The position numbers and the translations under genes were made by a program. From NCBI RefSeq assembly GCF_004366815.1, contig NZ_SORI01000012.1, positions 1 through 64,000 of the forward strand: a stretch of 64,000 nucleotides of DNA, in the 5' to 3' direction. Within the stretch, counting starts at the first letter, position 1, and every line of letters begins with the position of its first letter. The stretch comes from Aminivibrio pyruvatiphilus. Its GTDB lineage: Bacteria > Synergistota > Synergistia > Synergistales > Aminobacteriaceae. The notes below the pieces were generated by a model. The model did not search any database and was not told the origin of the DNA. It saw only the letters and a program-made list of their open reading frames with translations. This document shows, one piece after another, positions 1 to 8,511 of the stretch.

Positions 1-68
1 GCGAAGGATGTTATGCCGCTTTCACCGCTCTTCAGTTCGATATGGATTTTCTTCGCCTTTTCCGTCAT
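1..68 (-). CDS. 5' end of an unidentified gene, cut by the window
   Basis: ATG at 68 reading leftwards gives 22 codons beginning MTEKAKKIHIEL before the window ends. A GAGGTG ribosome binding site lies about nine bases upstream. The visible residues are Lys-rich and hydrophilic with no signal peptide. Too little is present to name it. It is divergent from the DAK2-DegV gene. Confidence 0.55.
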   Translation of the reverse strand, partial: MTEKAKKIHIELKSGESGITSF

Positions 69-77
69 AATGAACGC

Positions 78-148
78 ACCTCTCTGGTGAAGGGTCGTGT
101 CGTCGCAAACACTACCTTAACACTGTTCTCCGAACAGTCCAGAGAGGT
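78..148. promoter_or_regulatory. Long-range leader helix covering a ribosome binding site
   Basis: ACCTCTCTGG (78-87) and CCAGAGAGGT (139-148) are perfect inverted repeats. They enclose a second hairpin, CTGTTC-TCC-GAACAG (123-137). Read on the minus strand, the first arm contains the GAGAGGTG ribosome binding site of the gene starting at 68, so the helix would hide it. Read on the plus strand, the helix is followed by a run of Ts (148-158) and looks like a terminator. Sequence alone does not decide between the two. Confidence 0.45.
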
Positions 149-189
149 TTTTTATTTTTCAGGGTGCGGATTTAGGATGTCACTTCGGG

Positions 190-219
190 GTGACATAGCC
201 GGGCAAAAAACGATATAAT
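190..219 (+). promoter_or_regulatory. Sigma-70-like promoter for the DAK2-DegV gene
   Basis: GTGACA (190-195), an 18-base spacer and a perfect TATAAT (214-219). A small hairpin, ATGTCAC/GTGACAT, overlaps the -35 box and could be an operator. Confidence 0.6.
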
Positions 220-356
220 GCCGAAAATCAGCGAAGCATTCCTGAAGAAAGAAAGCGATCCTTACCGCCAATTCCCGGTTCTTTCCGGGGAGCATGACTT
301 TTTTCCCGCCGTGCTCGCCGGCAAAACCGACGACGGAGGTTTTTTCGCCCTTGAGG

Positions 357-2141
357 ATGAAAGTTCGACGTATCGACGGAGAGAGATTCCGGAACGCCTT
401 CCTGGCGGGAACCGCCGCTCTTGAGCGGCGGAGGGAGCATCTCAACAGGATCAACGTTTTTCCGGTCCCGGACGGGGATACGGGAGACAATATGGTGTTC
501 ACCTGCAGGTCCATCGCGGAGCATACGCATCCCTCCAGGTCACTCGCCGAGACGGCGGCCTCCATGGCGGAGGCCGCATTTTCCGGGGCCCGGGGCAATT
601 CGGGGATCATCTTCTGCCAGTTCATCCACGGACTCGCCAGGGCGTTCGAGCCCTATCCGAGGGCGGACGCGCCAGTGTTCGCCGAGAGCCTCCTCGCGGC
701 GGTTCCCTTCGCGGAGGAAGCCCTGCACAGGCCCGTCGAGGGAACCATCCTGACGGTCATGAGGGACTGGGCCCACGCCGTCCGGCGGATCAGCGAAAAG
801 GAAAGGGATTTCGCCGTTCTGCTTCCCCTGTCGCTGGAAGCGGCCAGACGTTCCCTGAGCGAGACTCCGGAAAAAATGGAGCTGCTGGCCCGGGAGCATG
901 TGGTGGATGCGGGCGCCCAGGGGTTCGTGGACTTCCTCGAGGGTGTGGCTGACTTTGTGGAGAAGGGAAATCCGAGGCAGTTCCCGGGAAGCTCCGCTTC
1001 GGCCGTTCCCCCCCGGGACGGGGAGCACGTCCACGAGGATGAAATGCCCTCCTTCCGCTACTGCACGGAGGCAGTCCTCCACGGGGAGGGGATTTCCCGC
1101 CCGGAGCTCATCGACATTCTCTCCCGGCACGGTGACTCGGTGGTGGCCGGAGGCGGCGGGGGGAAGTTCAGGGTTCATGTCCACACAGACCACCCCGCCG
1201 GGGTGATGGGCCGCCTCTCGCGAATGGGGAGACTGAGCTTCCAGAAGGTGGACGACATGCGGAGGCAGGTGGAGGCGCGGAATCACCCCCTGTCGTCCGT
1301 GGCGCTGCTGACCGATTCCTGCTGCGACCTGCCCCAGGAGTTCCTGGACAGGTACCAGGTACACACCGTCCCCCTCACCATATCTTCCGGGGGGTGCGAA
1401 TACCTGGACAGGCTGACCCTGAAGCCCGCGGAGATCTATTCGGACCTCAGGGAGACGAAAAGAACGTTCAGCACATCCCAGCCCGCCTTCGGCGAATTCG
1501 TGAAGCGGTACTCCTTTCTGAAATCCTGCTATGACAGCGTCATTTCCATTCATCTCTCGTCCGCCCTCAGCGGAACCTGGAGCGTGAGCCGGAAGGCCGC
1601 CGACCACGTGGGCGGCGAGGGAATCCATGTTCTTGACAGCAAAAATCTGTCCGGCGCCCTCGGCCTCCTGGTGCTGAAGGCCGCCGAAGCAGCCGCTGCA
1701 GGGAAGAGTGCCGGGGAGATACTGGAGATCGTCGGTCAGGCCATTCCCCGGACGAGGATCTTCGCGGGGCTGAACTCCCTCCGCTACCTTGTGCGGGGAG
1801 GACGGGCGGGGGCCATGGCGGGCTTCGTGGGGACCATGCTGAATCTCTTCCCCATGATCACCGTGGACCCGGAAGGGAAGGCGTCCGGCTTCGGCAGGCC
1901 CGGCAGCGAGCGGGCCAACCGGAGGAAGATGCTGGACGAGTTCAAAAGGCTGACCGGCAGCCATGGTTTGTGGAAATACGCGGTTCTCCACGCCGAAGCC
2001 CCCGGCGCGGCGGAAGAGCTGGCGGCCGCCCTGGAAGAAGCCTGCGGCAGGGCTCCTGAATACACCATGGAGATCTCGCCGGTGATCGGAATCAATACGG
2101 GACCGGGGTCGGCCGGGTTCGCCGTGATCCTGGAAAACTGA
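357..2141 (+). CDS. DAK2-DegV fusion protein (fatty-acid kinase-like)
   Basis: The 594-residue protein joins a DAK2-type nucleotide-binding domain (about residues 5-200) to a DegV lipid-binding domain (from about residue 315, VALLTDSCCDLP). Residues 33-46 carry NVFPVPDGDTGDNM, the Mg-ATP signature of DhaL/FakA kinases. In Firmicutes FakA and FakB are separate and phosphorylate exogenous fatty acids; here kinase and acyl-carrier modules are in one chain, so a self-contained acyl-phosphate enzyme is a reasonable inference. ATG 357 lacks a well-placed ribosome site; GGAGG at 335-339 is better spaced for an in-frame TTG at 351, which would add two residues. A FadL-type porin follows 82 bases later, consistent with lipid uptake. 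Confidence 0.85.
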   Translation: MKVRRIDGERFRNAFLAGTAALERRREHLNRINVFPVPDGDTGDNMVFTCRSIAEHTHPSRSLAETAASMAEAAFSGARGNSGIIFCQFIHGLARAFEPYPRADAPVFAESLLAAVPFAEEALHRPVEGTILTVMRDWAHAVRRISEKERDFAVLLPLSLEAARRSLSETPEKMELLAREHVVDAGAQGFVDFLEGVADFVEKGNPRQFPGSSASAVPPRDGEHVHEDEMPSFRYCTEAVLHGEGISRPELIDILSRHGDSVVAGGGGGKFRVHVHTDHPAGVMGRLSRMGRLSFQKVDDMRRQVEARNHPLSSVALLTDSCCDLPQEFLDRYQVHTVPLTISSGGCEYLDRLTLKPAEIYSDLRETKRTFSTSQPAFGEFVKRYSFLKSCYDSVISIHLSSALSGTWSVSRKAADHVGGEGIHVLDSKNLSGALGLLVLKAAEAAAAGKSAGEILEIVGQAIPRTRIFAGLNSLRYLVRGGRAGAMAGFVGTMLNLFPMITVDPEGKASGFGRPGSERANRRKMLDEFKRLTGSHGLWKYAVLHAEAPGAAEELAAALEEACGRAPEYTMEISPVIGINTGPGSAGFAVILEN

Positions 2142-2223
2142 AGACTGAATGGGCAGTGAACGGTTCGTGAAGGCGGCCGGCGGCTGCAGGAACTGCGGAA
2201 CATTTCCGGAAGGGGTGGAAGGC

Positions 2224-3465
2224 TTGAAGCATCTCGTACGCATCGCATCCATCGCGCTTTTATTATCCTTCGCGGCAGGATCGGCGGCCTTCGGGGCCGG
2301 GTTTGCCCTCTACGACTTCAGCGCCAGGGGGAACGCCCTCGGCGGGGCTCTGGTGGGACGGGCGGACGATCCCTCGGCTCTCGCCCTGAACCCGGCCGGC
2401 ATCACCCAGATCCCCGGGAGCGCCTTTCTGACCTCCGCCGCCTTTCTCCTTCCCTACGGAAAGATTTCCCCCCTAGGAGGAGCGGGCACGGACCAGAACG
2501 ACCGGACCTTCATCCTGCCGGCCATGTACTATACGAGGCAGATGAACGACAGTCTCTGGTTCGGCGTCGCCGTGATGCCCCGCTTCGGTCTCGGGACCGA
2601 TTTCCCCGAGGACTGGTTCGGCAGGTACAACAGCTACCGTGCGATGATCGAATCTGTTTCGGTCAACCCGAACATCGCATGGAAGGTCAATGAGTCCCTC
2701 TCCCTTTCCCTGGGCGCGGAGGCCCTGTGGCTCGAGGCCGACCTGGGAAAGAAGATCGATCCGACCAGGGGCGCCGCACCGAACCCTGCCACGGATATAG
2801 ACTTCCGGCTCAAGGGGGACGACATCGCCTTCGGCTGGAACGTGGGACTCCACTACAGGATGGACGAAGCGACGAGGATCGGGCTCCATTACCGGAGCAG
2901 GGTGAAGCTCGCCCTTTCGGGCACCGCGACCGCAAAAGGGTTCATGGGGTCCGACTCCACGGGGGGCAGCGTGGACCTCACCCTGCCGGAGATGTTCATG
3001 TTCGGTGTCAGCAGGCAGTTCACCCCGAAGCTCAACGTGGAGGCCGGGGCCATCTATACCGGGTGGGACAGCTATGAGTCCCTGATCATCAACTTCGACA
3101 AGCCCCTCCTGGGGATACTGCCCACCAGGTCCTTCACTCCGAAGAACTGGGGCAGCGTCTGGCGGTACCAGATCGGTTTCGAATACAAACATTCCCCCGA
3201 GTGGACCTGGAGGCTGGGCTACACCTACGACCAGGAGCCCATGCCCCTCTCGACGCTGGACTACCAGGTACCCACGGGAGACCGGCAGCTTCTGTCCATC
3301 GGCTTCGGCTACTCCAAGGACAACTGGGCCCTGGATTTCGCCTACACGTACCTGATCGCCGGCGACAGACATTTCGAAGAGCGGTCCTCGGAGGGAATCC
3401 GCAATTCCCGCTCCCATGACATGGGCGCCGATATTTTTGTGATCAGCTTCAGCATGAGGCTCTAA
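2224..3465 (+). CDS. OmpP1/FadL/TodX-family outer-membrane protein
   Basis: 413 residues from TTG 2224. The start was chosen because it opens directly on a signal peptide (MKHLVRIASIALLLSFAAGS, then AFGA) and follows a GGGGTGG stretch; the frame is open further upstream. The mature N-terminus, GFALYDFSARGNALGGA, and the early DDPSALALNPAGI motif are typical of FadL-type hydrophobic-substrate channels. The rest is rich in alternating beta-strand residues and ends in a hydrophobic strand (FVISFSMRL), as expected of a barrel. Likely role: passage of long-chain fatty acids or other hydrophobic compounds across the outer membrane, possibly feeding the DAK2-DegV protein upstream. The substrate is not deducible. 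Confidence 0.85.
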   Translation: MKHLVRIASIALLLSFAAGSAAFGAGFALYDFSARGNALGGALVGRADDPSALALNPAGITQIPGSAFLTSAAFLLPYGKISPLGGAGTDQNDRTFILPAMYYTRQMNDSLWFGVAVMPRFGLGTDFPEDWFGRYNSYRAMIESVSVNPNIAWKVNESLSLSLGAEALWLEADLGKKIDPTRGAAPNPATDIDFRLKGDDIAFGWNVGLHYRMDEATRIGLHYRSRVKLALSGTATAKGFMGSDSTGGSVDLTLPEMFMFGVSRQFTPKLNVEAGAIYTGWDSYESLIINFDKPLLGILPTRSFTPKNWGSVWRYQIGFEYKHSPEWTWRLGYTYDQEPMPLSTLDYQVPTGDRQLLSIGFGYSKDNWALDFAYTYLIAGDRHFEERSSEGIRNSRSHDMGADIFVISFSMRL

Positions 3466-3503
3466 CAGATTCCGGGGGAATACGGGGGCGGAGAAAAAAA
3501 TCG

Positions 3504-3535
3504 AAAGCGGACCCTGAAAAGGGTCCGCTTTTTTT
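3504..3535. terminator. Bidirectional intrinsic terminator
   Basis: AAAGCGGACCC (3504-3514) pairs with GGGTCCGCTTT (3521-3531) and is followed by Ts. It lies between the convergent porin and TIM-barrel genes, with As on the left for the minus strand. Confidence 0.85.
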
Positions 3536-3554
3536 CCGGCAGGATATCTGTCCG

Positions 3555-4499
3555 TCAGACCTTCGGAACGTGCAGGTCCGGCGCTCCCTGGGGCGAAACA
3601 CGCACCCCCGGCTCGTTGAGGGCGACGTGCTCGATGGCCCATTCAGCCCACTTGACCTTTTTCTCCATGAGGCGCATGTGCTCCTCGTCGGAGTTGAAGG
3701 GGTTGTAGTAGCCTGCGGTCGGCGCCGGCTCGAACTTGAAGTAGCAGGGCGCGTAGACCTTCGCGACTTCCGGGGCGTCGTACATGCGGTTCGATCCGCC
3801 GTAGGAGTCGAAGGTCCAGATATAGAAGTCGATGGGGATGTCCGTCACCGACCGGATGGCGGCCATCTGGGGCAGGGTGAGGTCCGCCACGGGGTTGAAG
3901 GAGCTTGCGCCGAGCTGCTGGGCCAGAAGGGCTCCCGCGGGGGAGGATACTCCCGCCCAGACGGACAGCTTGATGACGATGTCCTTCGGGAAGTTCCCCT
4001 GCTCCTGCATTTTGCCCACGAGGGCCAGAACGCCCCGGTCAACGAGCATGAAGCCCCGGAAACCGATCTCGTACATTCTCAGCATGTCGGCGATTACCTT
4101 GCGGATTTCGTCCGATCCGCGATGATTCAGCCCCCCGCAGCGCTGGCCGTCGGGGGTGACGAACTGCCGCCCGATGTCCCACGCGTTCCTCGGTCCGGGG
4201 ATGGCAATGACTTCCATCTTTTCCTCGGCGGCCATCTGGGCGAAGTCCTTCAGTTCCGCGTCGTCGTAGAGGGTTCCTCCCTGGCAGAAAGAGACCAGCC
4301 GGTGAATGGGGACGTTGCGCTTTCTCCGCTCCCTGATCAGGGCCTCGAGGACCTTCGGCCCCTCCACGCCCGACATTTCGATGCGATAGTGGCATCCGTC
4401 GGGGAAACTCTTTCCGCTCGCGGGCCGGTCGTAAAGGTCCCGTCCGGGAATTCCCGCCTGTTCCATCATTTTTGACACTGCATCAAGCGTTACTGCCAT
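3555..4499 (-). CDS. Predicted TIM-barrel protein, U32-peptidase-like
   Basis: 314 residues. ATG 4499 is preferred over ATG 4505 because AGGAGG sits seven bases before it. No signal peptide. The alternating strand/helix pattern and the segment LLAQQLGASSFNPVADLTLPQMAAIRSVTDIPIDFYIW resemble the barrel of U32-type proteins. I do not see a motif that fixes a reaction. It is the last gene of a minus-strand operon: the upstream IclR gene stops two bases away, and the MFS gene precedes that. The context suggests an enzyme acting on the compound carried by the MFS or the divergent TRAP transporter. The family call is tentative. Confidence 0.55.
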   Translation of the reverse strand: MAVTLDAVSKMMEQAGIPGRDLYDRPASGKSFPDGCHYRIEMSGVEGPKVLEALIRERRKRNVPIHRLVSFCQGGTLYDDAELKDFAQMAAEEKMEVIAIPGPRNAWDIGRQFVTPDGQRCGGLNHRGSDEIRKVIADMLRMYEIGFRGFMLVDRGVLALVGKMQEQGNFPKDIVIKLSVWAGVSSPAGALLAQQLGASSFNPVADLTLPQMAAIRSVTDIPIDFYIWTFDSYGGSNRMYDAPEVAKVYAPCYFKFEPAPTAGYYNPFNSDEEHMRLMEKKVKWAEWAIEHVALNEPGVRVSPQGAPDLHVPKV

Positions 4500-4501
4500 G
4501 T

Positions 4502-5347
4502 TCATTCCTCCTGTCGTTTTTTCTCCGGGACCGGCTGCCTGCCCGGAAGGTCGTGTTCATGGTTCCGTCCGCTGTACCCCAGTTCCCCGCTTATGTTTAC
4601 CGCTGCGTCCAGAAGGGCGGGGACGATGGTTCTTTCGGCCTCCTCCATGTCGGGATGGCGGAAGGCCGGAAAGGAAACGCTGATGCCCGCTCCGACCTTT
4701 CCCGAGGCAAGGAAGACCGGGGCCGCAAGGCAGGAAAGCCCCGGGTGGGACTCCTGCAGATCCCGGGCGAAGCGGTCCGACCGGATCGCTTCAAGTTCCG
4801 CCAGGAGAATGCTCAGCGATTGTACCGTCCGTTCCGTGTACTGCACGAAGGATGTGCCGGAGAAGAGTTTTTCCACGGTTTCCGCGGGCAGAAAGGCGAG
4901 AATGGCCTTCCCGAGAGCCGAGCAGTAGGCGGGCATCCTCCGGCCCACCGGAAGGTTTACCTGGATCATTTCGTTGCACTGGATCCTTTCCACGTACACG
5001 ATGTCGGTTCCATCAAGACAGCCGAGATTCACCGCCTCGCCCACCCTTTCGGACAGGGAGCGCAGCACGGGCCGTGCCCGCTCCCGGATCAGCTGCATAT
5101 CCGGAGCCGTACCCCCCAGAAGGGAGAACTTCGGGGTATTGGAGTATTTGCTGTTCAGGGGGTTCTGCCGCACATAGCCCATTTCCCTCAGGGTCGCGAG
5201 AATCCTGTAGGCCGTACTCTTGTCGATGCCGAGCCGGCCGTCGATCTCTGTAACCCCGAGTTCCCCCTCTTCGGCAAGCATCTCGGCGATCCGGAACGCC
5301 CGGATGACGGACTGGAGCAGCTGACGCGGATTTTCTTTCCTTCTCAC
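4502..5347 (-). CDS. IclR-family transcriptional regulator
   Basis: 281 residues from GTG 5347. This start overlaps the TGA of the MFS gene by four bases (GTGA) and has GGGAGGGG eight bases upstream; the open frame continues far upstream but only as the shadow of the MFS gene. Residues about 10-60 form the winged helix (LGVTEIDGRLGIDKSTAYRILATLREMGYV). The rest is the IclR effector domain, with YVERIQ and GRRMPAYCSALGKAILAF near the canonical positions. It probably binds a small carboxylate and controls this operon and perhaps the divergent TRAP genes; a perfect palindrome at 6602-6616 is the likely site. Confidence 0.9.
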   Translation of the reverse strand: MRRKENPRQLLQSVIRAFRIAEMLAEEGELGVTEIDGRLGIDKSTAYRILATLREMGYVRQNPLNSKYSNTPKFSLLGGTAPDMQLIRERARPVLRSLSERVGEAVNLGCLDGTDIVYVERIQCNEMIQVNLPVGRRMPAYCSALGKAILAFLPAETVEKLFSGTSFVQYTERTVQSLSILLAELEAIRSDRFARDLQESHPGLSCLAAPVFLASGKVGAGISVSFPAFRHPDMEEAERTIVPALLDAAVNISGELGYSGRNHEHDLPGRQPVPEKKRQEE

Positions 5348-6588
5348 GACGGAGCCCCTCCCATTTTCTTCCCCGTCCGGCCGTCCGGAAGAAAGAAGAC
5401 GGCCAGCGGCGCGATCGTCGCTCCCAGGGCCAGGCTCAGGAAGGCCGTTCCCCATCCGGAGCCGTTTCCTGCCTCCACAAGCCGCCCGAAAACGACAGGT
5501 GAAATCACAGTGCACAGGAAGCCGGCCGCCGACTGGATGCCCAGGGCGGTTCCCCGCATCCCGGGCGCCGTGAGATCGGCAAGACCCGCCTTGTACACCG
5601 CTGAATCCGCCACCGACCAGAAGCCGATCCACGCTGCCGGAAACAGAACGAGGAGGAGCGGCATTCCCTCAAGAAAGCCGAAAAAGAATTCTCCGATGAC
5701 GCTCGCCGTCCCGGCGATCAGGATTGCCCGGCGCCGTCCCGCCCGGTCGGAGAGTTTTCCCACGGCGACCACCGCGACGCTTCCGAAAAGAATGATGCCG
5801 GAGGCGGCAATCCCCGAGAAAGCCGAAGCTCCTTCCATGGTCCACCCCCGTGAGAAGGCGCATGCGGCGAGAAAAGGTCCGATCCATCCCCAGAAGGCGT
5901 ACAGTTCCCACATATGGCCGCAGTATGCGACGGTCAGCAGAATGGGAGCTTTCAGGCCGCCCGGAAACATGGCCCGGAGGCGAAAGGGTTCTTTCGGAAC
6001 TGCTGCCGGGGCCGGTTCCCCTGAGGAAGCAGGCCTTTCCTCAACACATCGCCAAAGAAGGACGGCTGCCGCGAAAACCGGCAGGGAGATCGCCGTGATG
6101 CCCCAGCGCCACGAAAACATCGAGGCAAGGGGGGCGGCGATGCCGTATCCGCCGGCATACGAGGCGGTGAGGGCTGCAGTGTAGGCCCCGAGGGCCATGC
6201 CGCGCCTGCGGGGCGGATACCACGAAGAGAGGAGCGACATGCCGGGAGCATATATGGCCCCTGCGGAGAGGCCGGTCAGCAGGCGAAAGACGAGGATGCT
6301 CAGAAAGCCCCGGGAAAAGAGCGCGAATAGAAGGGAAAAAATGCCTGTCACAAGGGTGGCGCCCACGAGCACGGGTTTGTTTCCTATCCTGTCGGCAAGC
6401 ATGCCGCTCGCGATGACCGTGAGGACATACCCCAGCTGGAAAACTGCGAGAATGAGCCCCATATCGGATGTAGTCAGGCCGAACTCCTGGCACATCGGCG
6501 ATGATACGGCCGAAAAACCGTACCAGGGCATGTATCCCAAAAAGATTGACACCACCATGACGACAAGCAGCCGATCTTCCGATTTCAT
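5344..6588 (-). CDS. Major facilitator superfamily transporter
   Basis: 414 residues, about twelve membrane helices. The MFS loop signature appears as GMLADRIGNKP after helix 2 and GKLSDRAGRRR in the second half. ATG 6588 follows GAGGATTTCGGA. The protein resembles proton-coupled organic-anion carriers of the OFA/nitrate-sialate-like type, but the substrate cannot be read. It heads the MFS-IclR-TIM barrel operon and is divergent from dctP, so two transporters of different energetics may serve one regulon. Confidence 0.85.
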   Translation of the reverse strand: MKSEDRLLVVMVVSIFLGYMPWYGFSAVSSPMCQEFGLTTSDMGLILAVFQLGYVLTVIASGMLADRIGNKPVLVGATLVTGIFSLLFALFSRGFLSILVFRLLTGLSAGAIYAPGMSLLSSWYPPRRRGMALGAYTAALTASYAGGYGIAAPLASMFSWRWGITAISLPVFAAAVLLWRCVEERPASSGEPAPAAVPKEPFRLRAMFPGGLKAPILLTVAYCGHMWELYAFWGWIGPFLAACAFSRGWTMEGASAFSGIAASGIILFGSVAVVAVGKLSDRAGRRRAILIAGTASVIGEFFFGFLEGMPLLLVLFPAAWIGFWSVADSAVYKAGLADLTAPGMRGTALGIQSAAGFLCTVISPVVFGRLVEAGNGSGWGTAFLSLALGATIAPLAVFFLPDGRTGKKMGGAPS

Positions 6589-6601
6589 TCCGAAATCCTC
6601 G

Positions 6602-6616
6602 TTTTGACTGTCAAAA
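6602..6616. promoter_or_regulatory. Candidate IclR operator
   Basis: TTTTGAC-T-GTCAAAA is a perfect 15-base palindrome. It lies between the MFS promoter and the MFS start codon, where binding would block transcription. IclR regulators bind palindromes of this length; the assignment rests on position. Confidence 0.5.
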
Positions 6617-6641
6617 TATTGTTTTGCGTGAATGGCAACAG

Positions 6642-6668
6642 AGTATATCTTTCGCGTGTCCCTGTCAA
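6642..6668 (-). promoter_or_regulatory. Promoter of the MFS-IclR operon
   Basis: On the minus strand TTGACA (6668-6663) and TATACT (6647-6642) are separated by 15 bases, slightly short. Confidence 0.5.
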
Positions 6669-6699
6669 GCGCGGCGGTGTTTTTCCGCAGCCTGGTCCC

Positions 6700-6727
6700 T
6701 TGACAATATACCCATGTTGAGGATAAT
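6700..6727 (+). promoter_or_regulatory. Promoter of the TRAP operon
   Basis: A perfect TTGACA (6700-6705), a 16-base spacer and GATAAT (6722-6727). A 10-base palindrome TTTCTAGAAA (6756-6765) lies in the leader and may be a second regulator site. Confidence 0.7.
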
Positions 6728-6795
6728 AAAAAGCCATGCTCCAAGATATTTGAGTTTTCTAGAAACACGGAATTAATCTTGAGGGAGGTGCTTTA

Positions 6796-7863
6796 ATGAG
6801 GAACAGAAACCTTGGTGCATTGTTCGTGGTCGCAGCATTTGTCGCAAGCGTTTTCGCAGTCGGTTTTATTTCACCCGCCCTTGCCGCGGATGGAAAGGTG
6901 TTCCAGTGGAAATTCCAGAGCCATCATACCCCCGGTTCTCTTGCAGTCGAATCCGTAATCAAGCCGTTTATCGAAAGAGTGGAAAAAATGTCGGGCGGCA
7001 GGCTGAAAATGAGCCTGCACTATGCGGGAGAGCTTGTTGATTACGCGGAAGTGGACAAGGCCCTCCAGGCGAACATGATCCAGATCTCCAACACAAGTTC
7101 CCTGTTCTTCAGGGGTGCCATCCCCATGGGATGGATCACGGCTCCCAATATGCCTCCTTTCGTTACCAGGACCAACGACGAGTTCAACGAACTGTTCCAT
7201 CACAGGGGAATCGACCAGCTTGTGGGAGAAGCCCTTGCCGAGCGGGGCATCAAGTACCTCGGATGCCACAGCGTGGGCAACACCTACTTCTGGAGCAAGA
7301 AGCCCATCAATTCCCTGGAAGATCTCAAGGGGTTCAAAGTCCGTTTCTTCGGCTCCATGTCCGACTTTGTGGAGCACTTCGGCGCTTCCCCCGTCATGCT
7401 TCCCCATCCGGAGACCTACATGGCCATCGCCATGGGCACTCTTGACGGCAGCGGCACCGCATGGTGGCTGTACCGCGACCTGAAGCTCTACGAGGTCTGC
7501 AAGTACTTCGTCGGTCCCGCCTTCCAGGTACCCCAGGGTATGGAACTCTGGGCTTCACAGAAAGCATGGAATGAACTGCCTGCGGATCTGCAGGCCATTG
7601 TCGAGGCGGCGGCCGAAGTTTTCAACAAGGATTACATGGACGCCGTGACCATGCAGGAAAAGGAAATGTTCAACAAGTCCTTCAAGGAGTGGGGAACCAC
7701 CTACACCGAGTTCAGCCCTGAAGAAGTGGTCAGGATTACCCAGGAATTCAGCATTCCCTATCTTGACAAGATCGCCGAAGAGCAGGGAAAGAAGGATCCG
7801 AGGGTCATCAAGGCCGTCGAGATAATCAAGCAGTTCATGAAGGACTACGGATACATAAAATAA
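6796..7863 (+). CDS. TRAP transporter solute-binding protein (DctP family)
   Basis: 355 residues with a clear signal peptide (MRNRNLGALFVVAAFVASVF, cleavage near ALAAD at about residue 31). The mature part has the DctP fold markers: KPINSLEDLKGFKVRF in the middle, the ligand-coordinating arginine region, and the hinge sequence MGTLDGSGTAWW. It is periplasmic and would deliver an organic anion to the DctQM permease that follows. The start has GGGAGGTGC seven bases upstream. The ligand cannot be deduced. A hairpin in the 84-base gap before dctQ would favour higher output of this protein than of the membrane subunits. Confidence 0.93.
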   Translation: MRNRNLGALFVVAAFVASVFAVGFISPALAADGKVFQWKFQSHHTPGSLAVESVIKPFIERVEKMSGGRLKMSLHYAGELVDYAEVDKALQANMIQISNTSSLFFRGAIPMGWITAPNMPPFVTRTNDEFNELFHHRGIDQLVGEALAERGIKYLGCHSVGNTYFWSKKPINSLEDLKGFKVRFFGSMSDFVEHFGASPVMLPHPETYMAIAMGTLDGSGTAWWLYRDLKLYEVCKYFVGPAFQVPQGMELWASQKAWNELPADLQAIVEAAAEVFNKDYMDAVTMQEKEMFNKSFKEWGTTYTEFSPEEVVRITQEFSIPYLDKIAEEQGKKDPRVIKAVEIIKQFMKDYGYIK

Positions 7864-7880
7864 GAGTTCATCCGCAAGGG

Positions 7881-7914
7881 TACCCCCTTCTTTTCTCCGG
7901 GAGGGGGTATTTCT
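7881..7914 (+). terminator. Intercistronic hairpin after dctP
   Basis: TACCCCCT (7881-7888) pairs with AGGGGGTA (7902-7909) and is followed by a T-rich run. It is a partial terminator or mRNA 3' stabiliser between binding protein and permease genes. Confidence 0.6.
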
Positions 7915-7947
7915 TTTACGCCGTCCGCGGCGGAATCTTTCGATGGG

Positions 7948-8502
7948 GTGAGGCGATTGCAGTTTTTAAGAGGTTTCGTTCGATGCGTTGATGCCGCGAT
8001 TGACTTTATCGGCAAGACCACGAGCTTTCTTATTTATCCGACCATGCTCGTGCTGGTGTACGAGGTTGTCATGCGCTATTATTTTACCCGCCCTACCATC
8101 TGGGCTCACGAGACGTCCTGCATGCTCTACGGCGCGCACTTTGTGATCGGCGGTGCCTACGCCCTGCAGAGGGGGGCCTTCGTCAACGTGGAGGTTCTCT
8201 ATATCCGCCTTTCCAAACGGGGAAGGGCCGTTCTCGACCTTATTACCTGGACCATGTTCTACGTCTTTGTGGGAACATTGCTCTGGAAGAGCATTCCCTG
8301 GGCATGGGAAAGCTTTACAGTGCGCGAATTTTCCGACAGCACGTGGGGGCCATACGTTTGGCCGATCAAGATGGCCATACCCTTTGCCTCCCTTCTCATG
8401 CTTCTCCAGGGGATGACCAAGACCATCAAGGACGCGTACCTGGCCGTGACCGGGCGGGACTTTGTCGTCGCGGCGGATGCTGAAACCGCTGCCGGAAACT
8501 GA
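7948..8502 (+). CDS. TRAP transporter small permease (DctQ family)
   Basis: 184 residues from GTG 7948; an in-frame TTG at 7957 is an alternative because GGGGTGAGG lies just before it. Four membrane helices are visible. The family segment YEVVMRYYFTRPTIWAHE sits between the first two. It partners DctM, which starts nine bases after its end, and the binding protein upstream. Confidence 0.9.
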   Translation: MRRLQFLRGFVRCVDAAIDFIGKTTSFLIYPTMLVLVYEVVMRYYFTRPTIWAHETSCMLYGAHFVIGGAYALQRGAFVNVEVLYIRLSKRGRAVLDLITWTMFYVFVGTLLWKSIPWAWESFTVREFSDSTWGPYVWPIKMAIPFASLLMLLQGMTKTIKDAYLAVTGRDFVVAADAETAAGN

Positions 8503-8511
8503 GGTGATGTT

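Noticed and set aside
4472-6184. 570-codon plus-strand frame opposite the IclR and MFS genes
   Set aside because: Antisense shadow; both minus-strand genes have coupled starts and clear domains.
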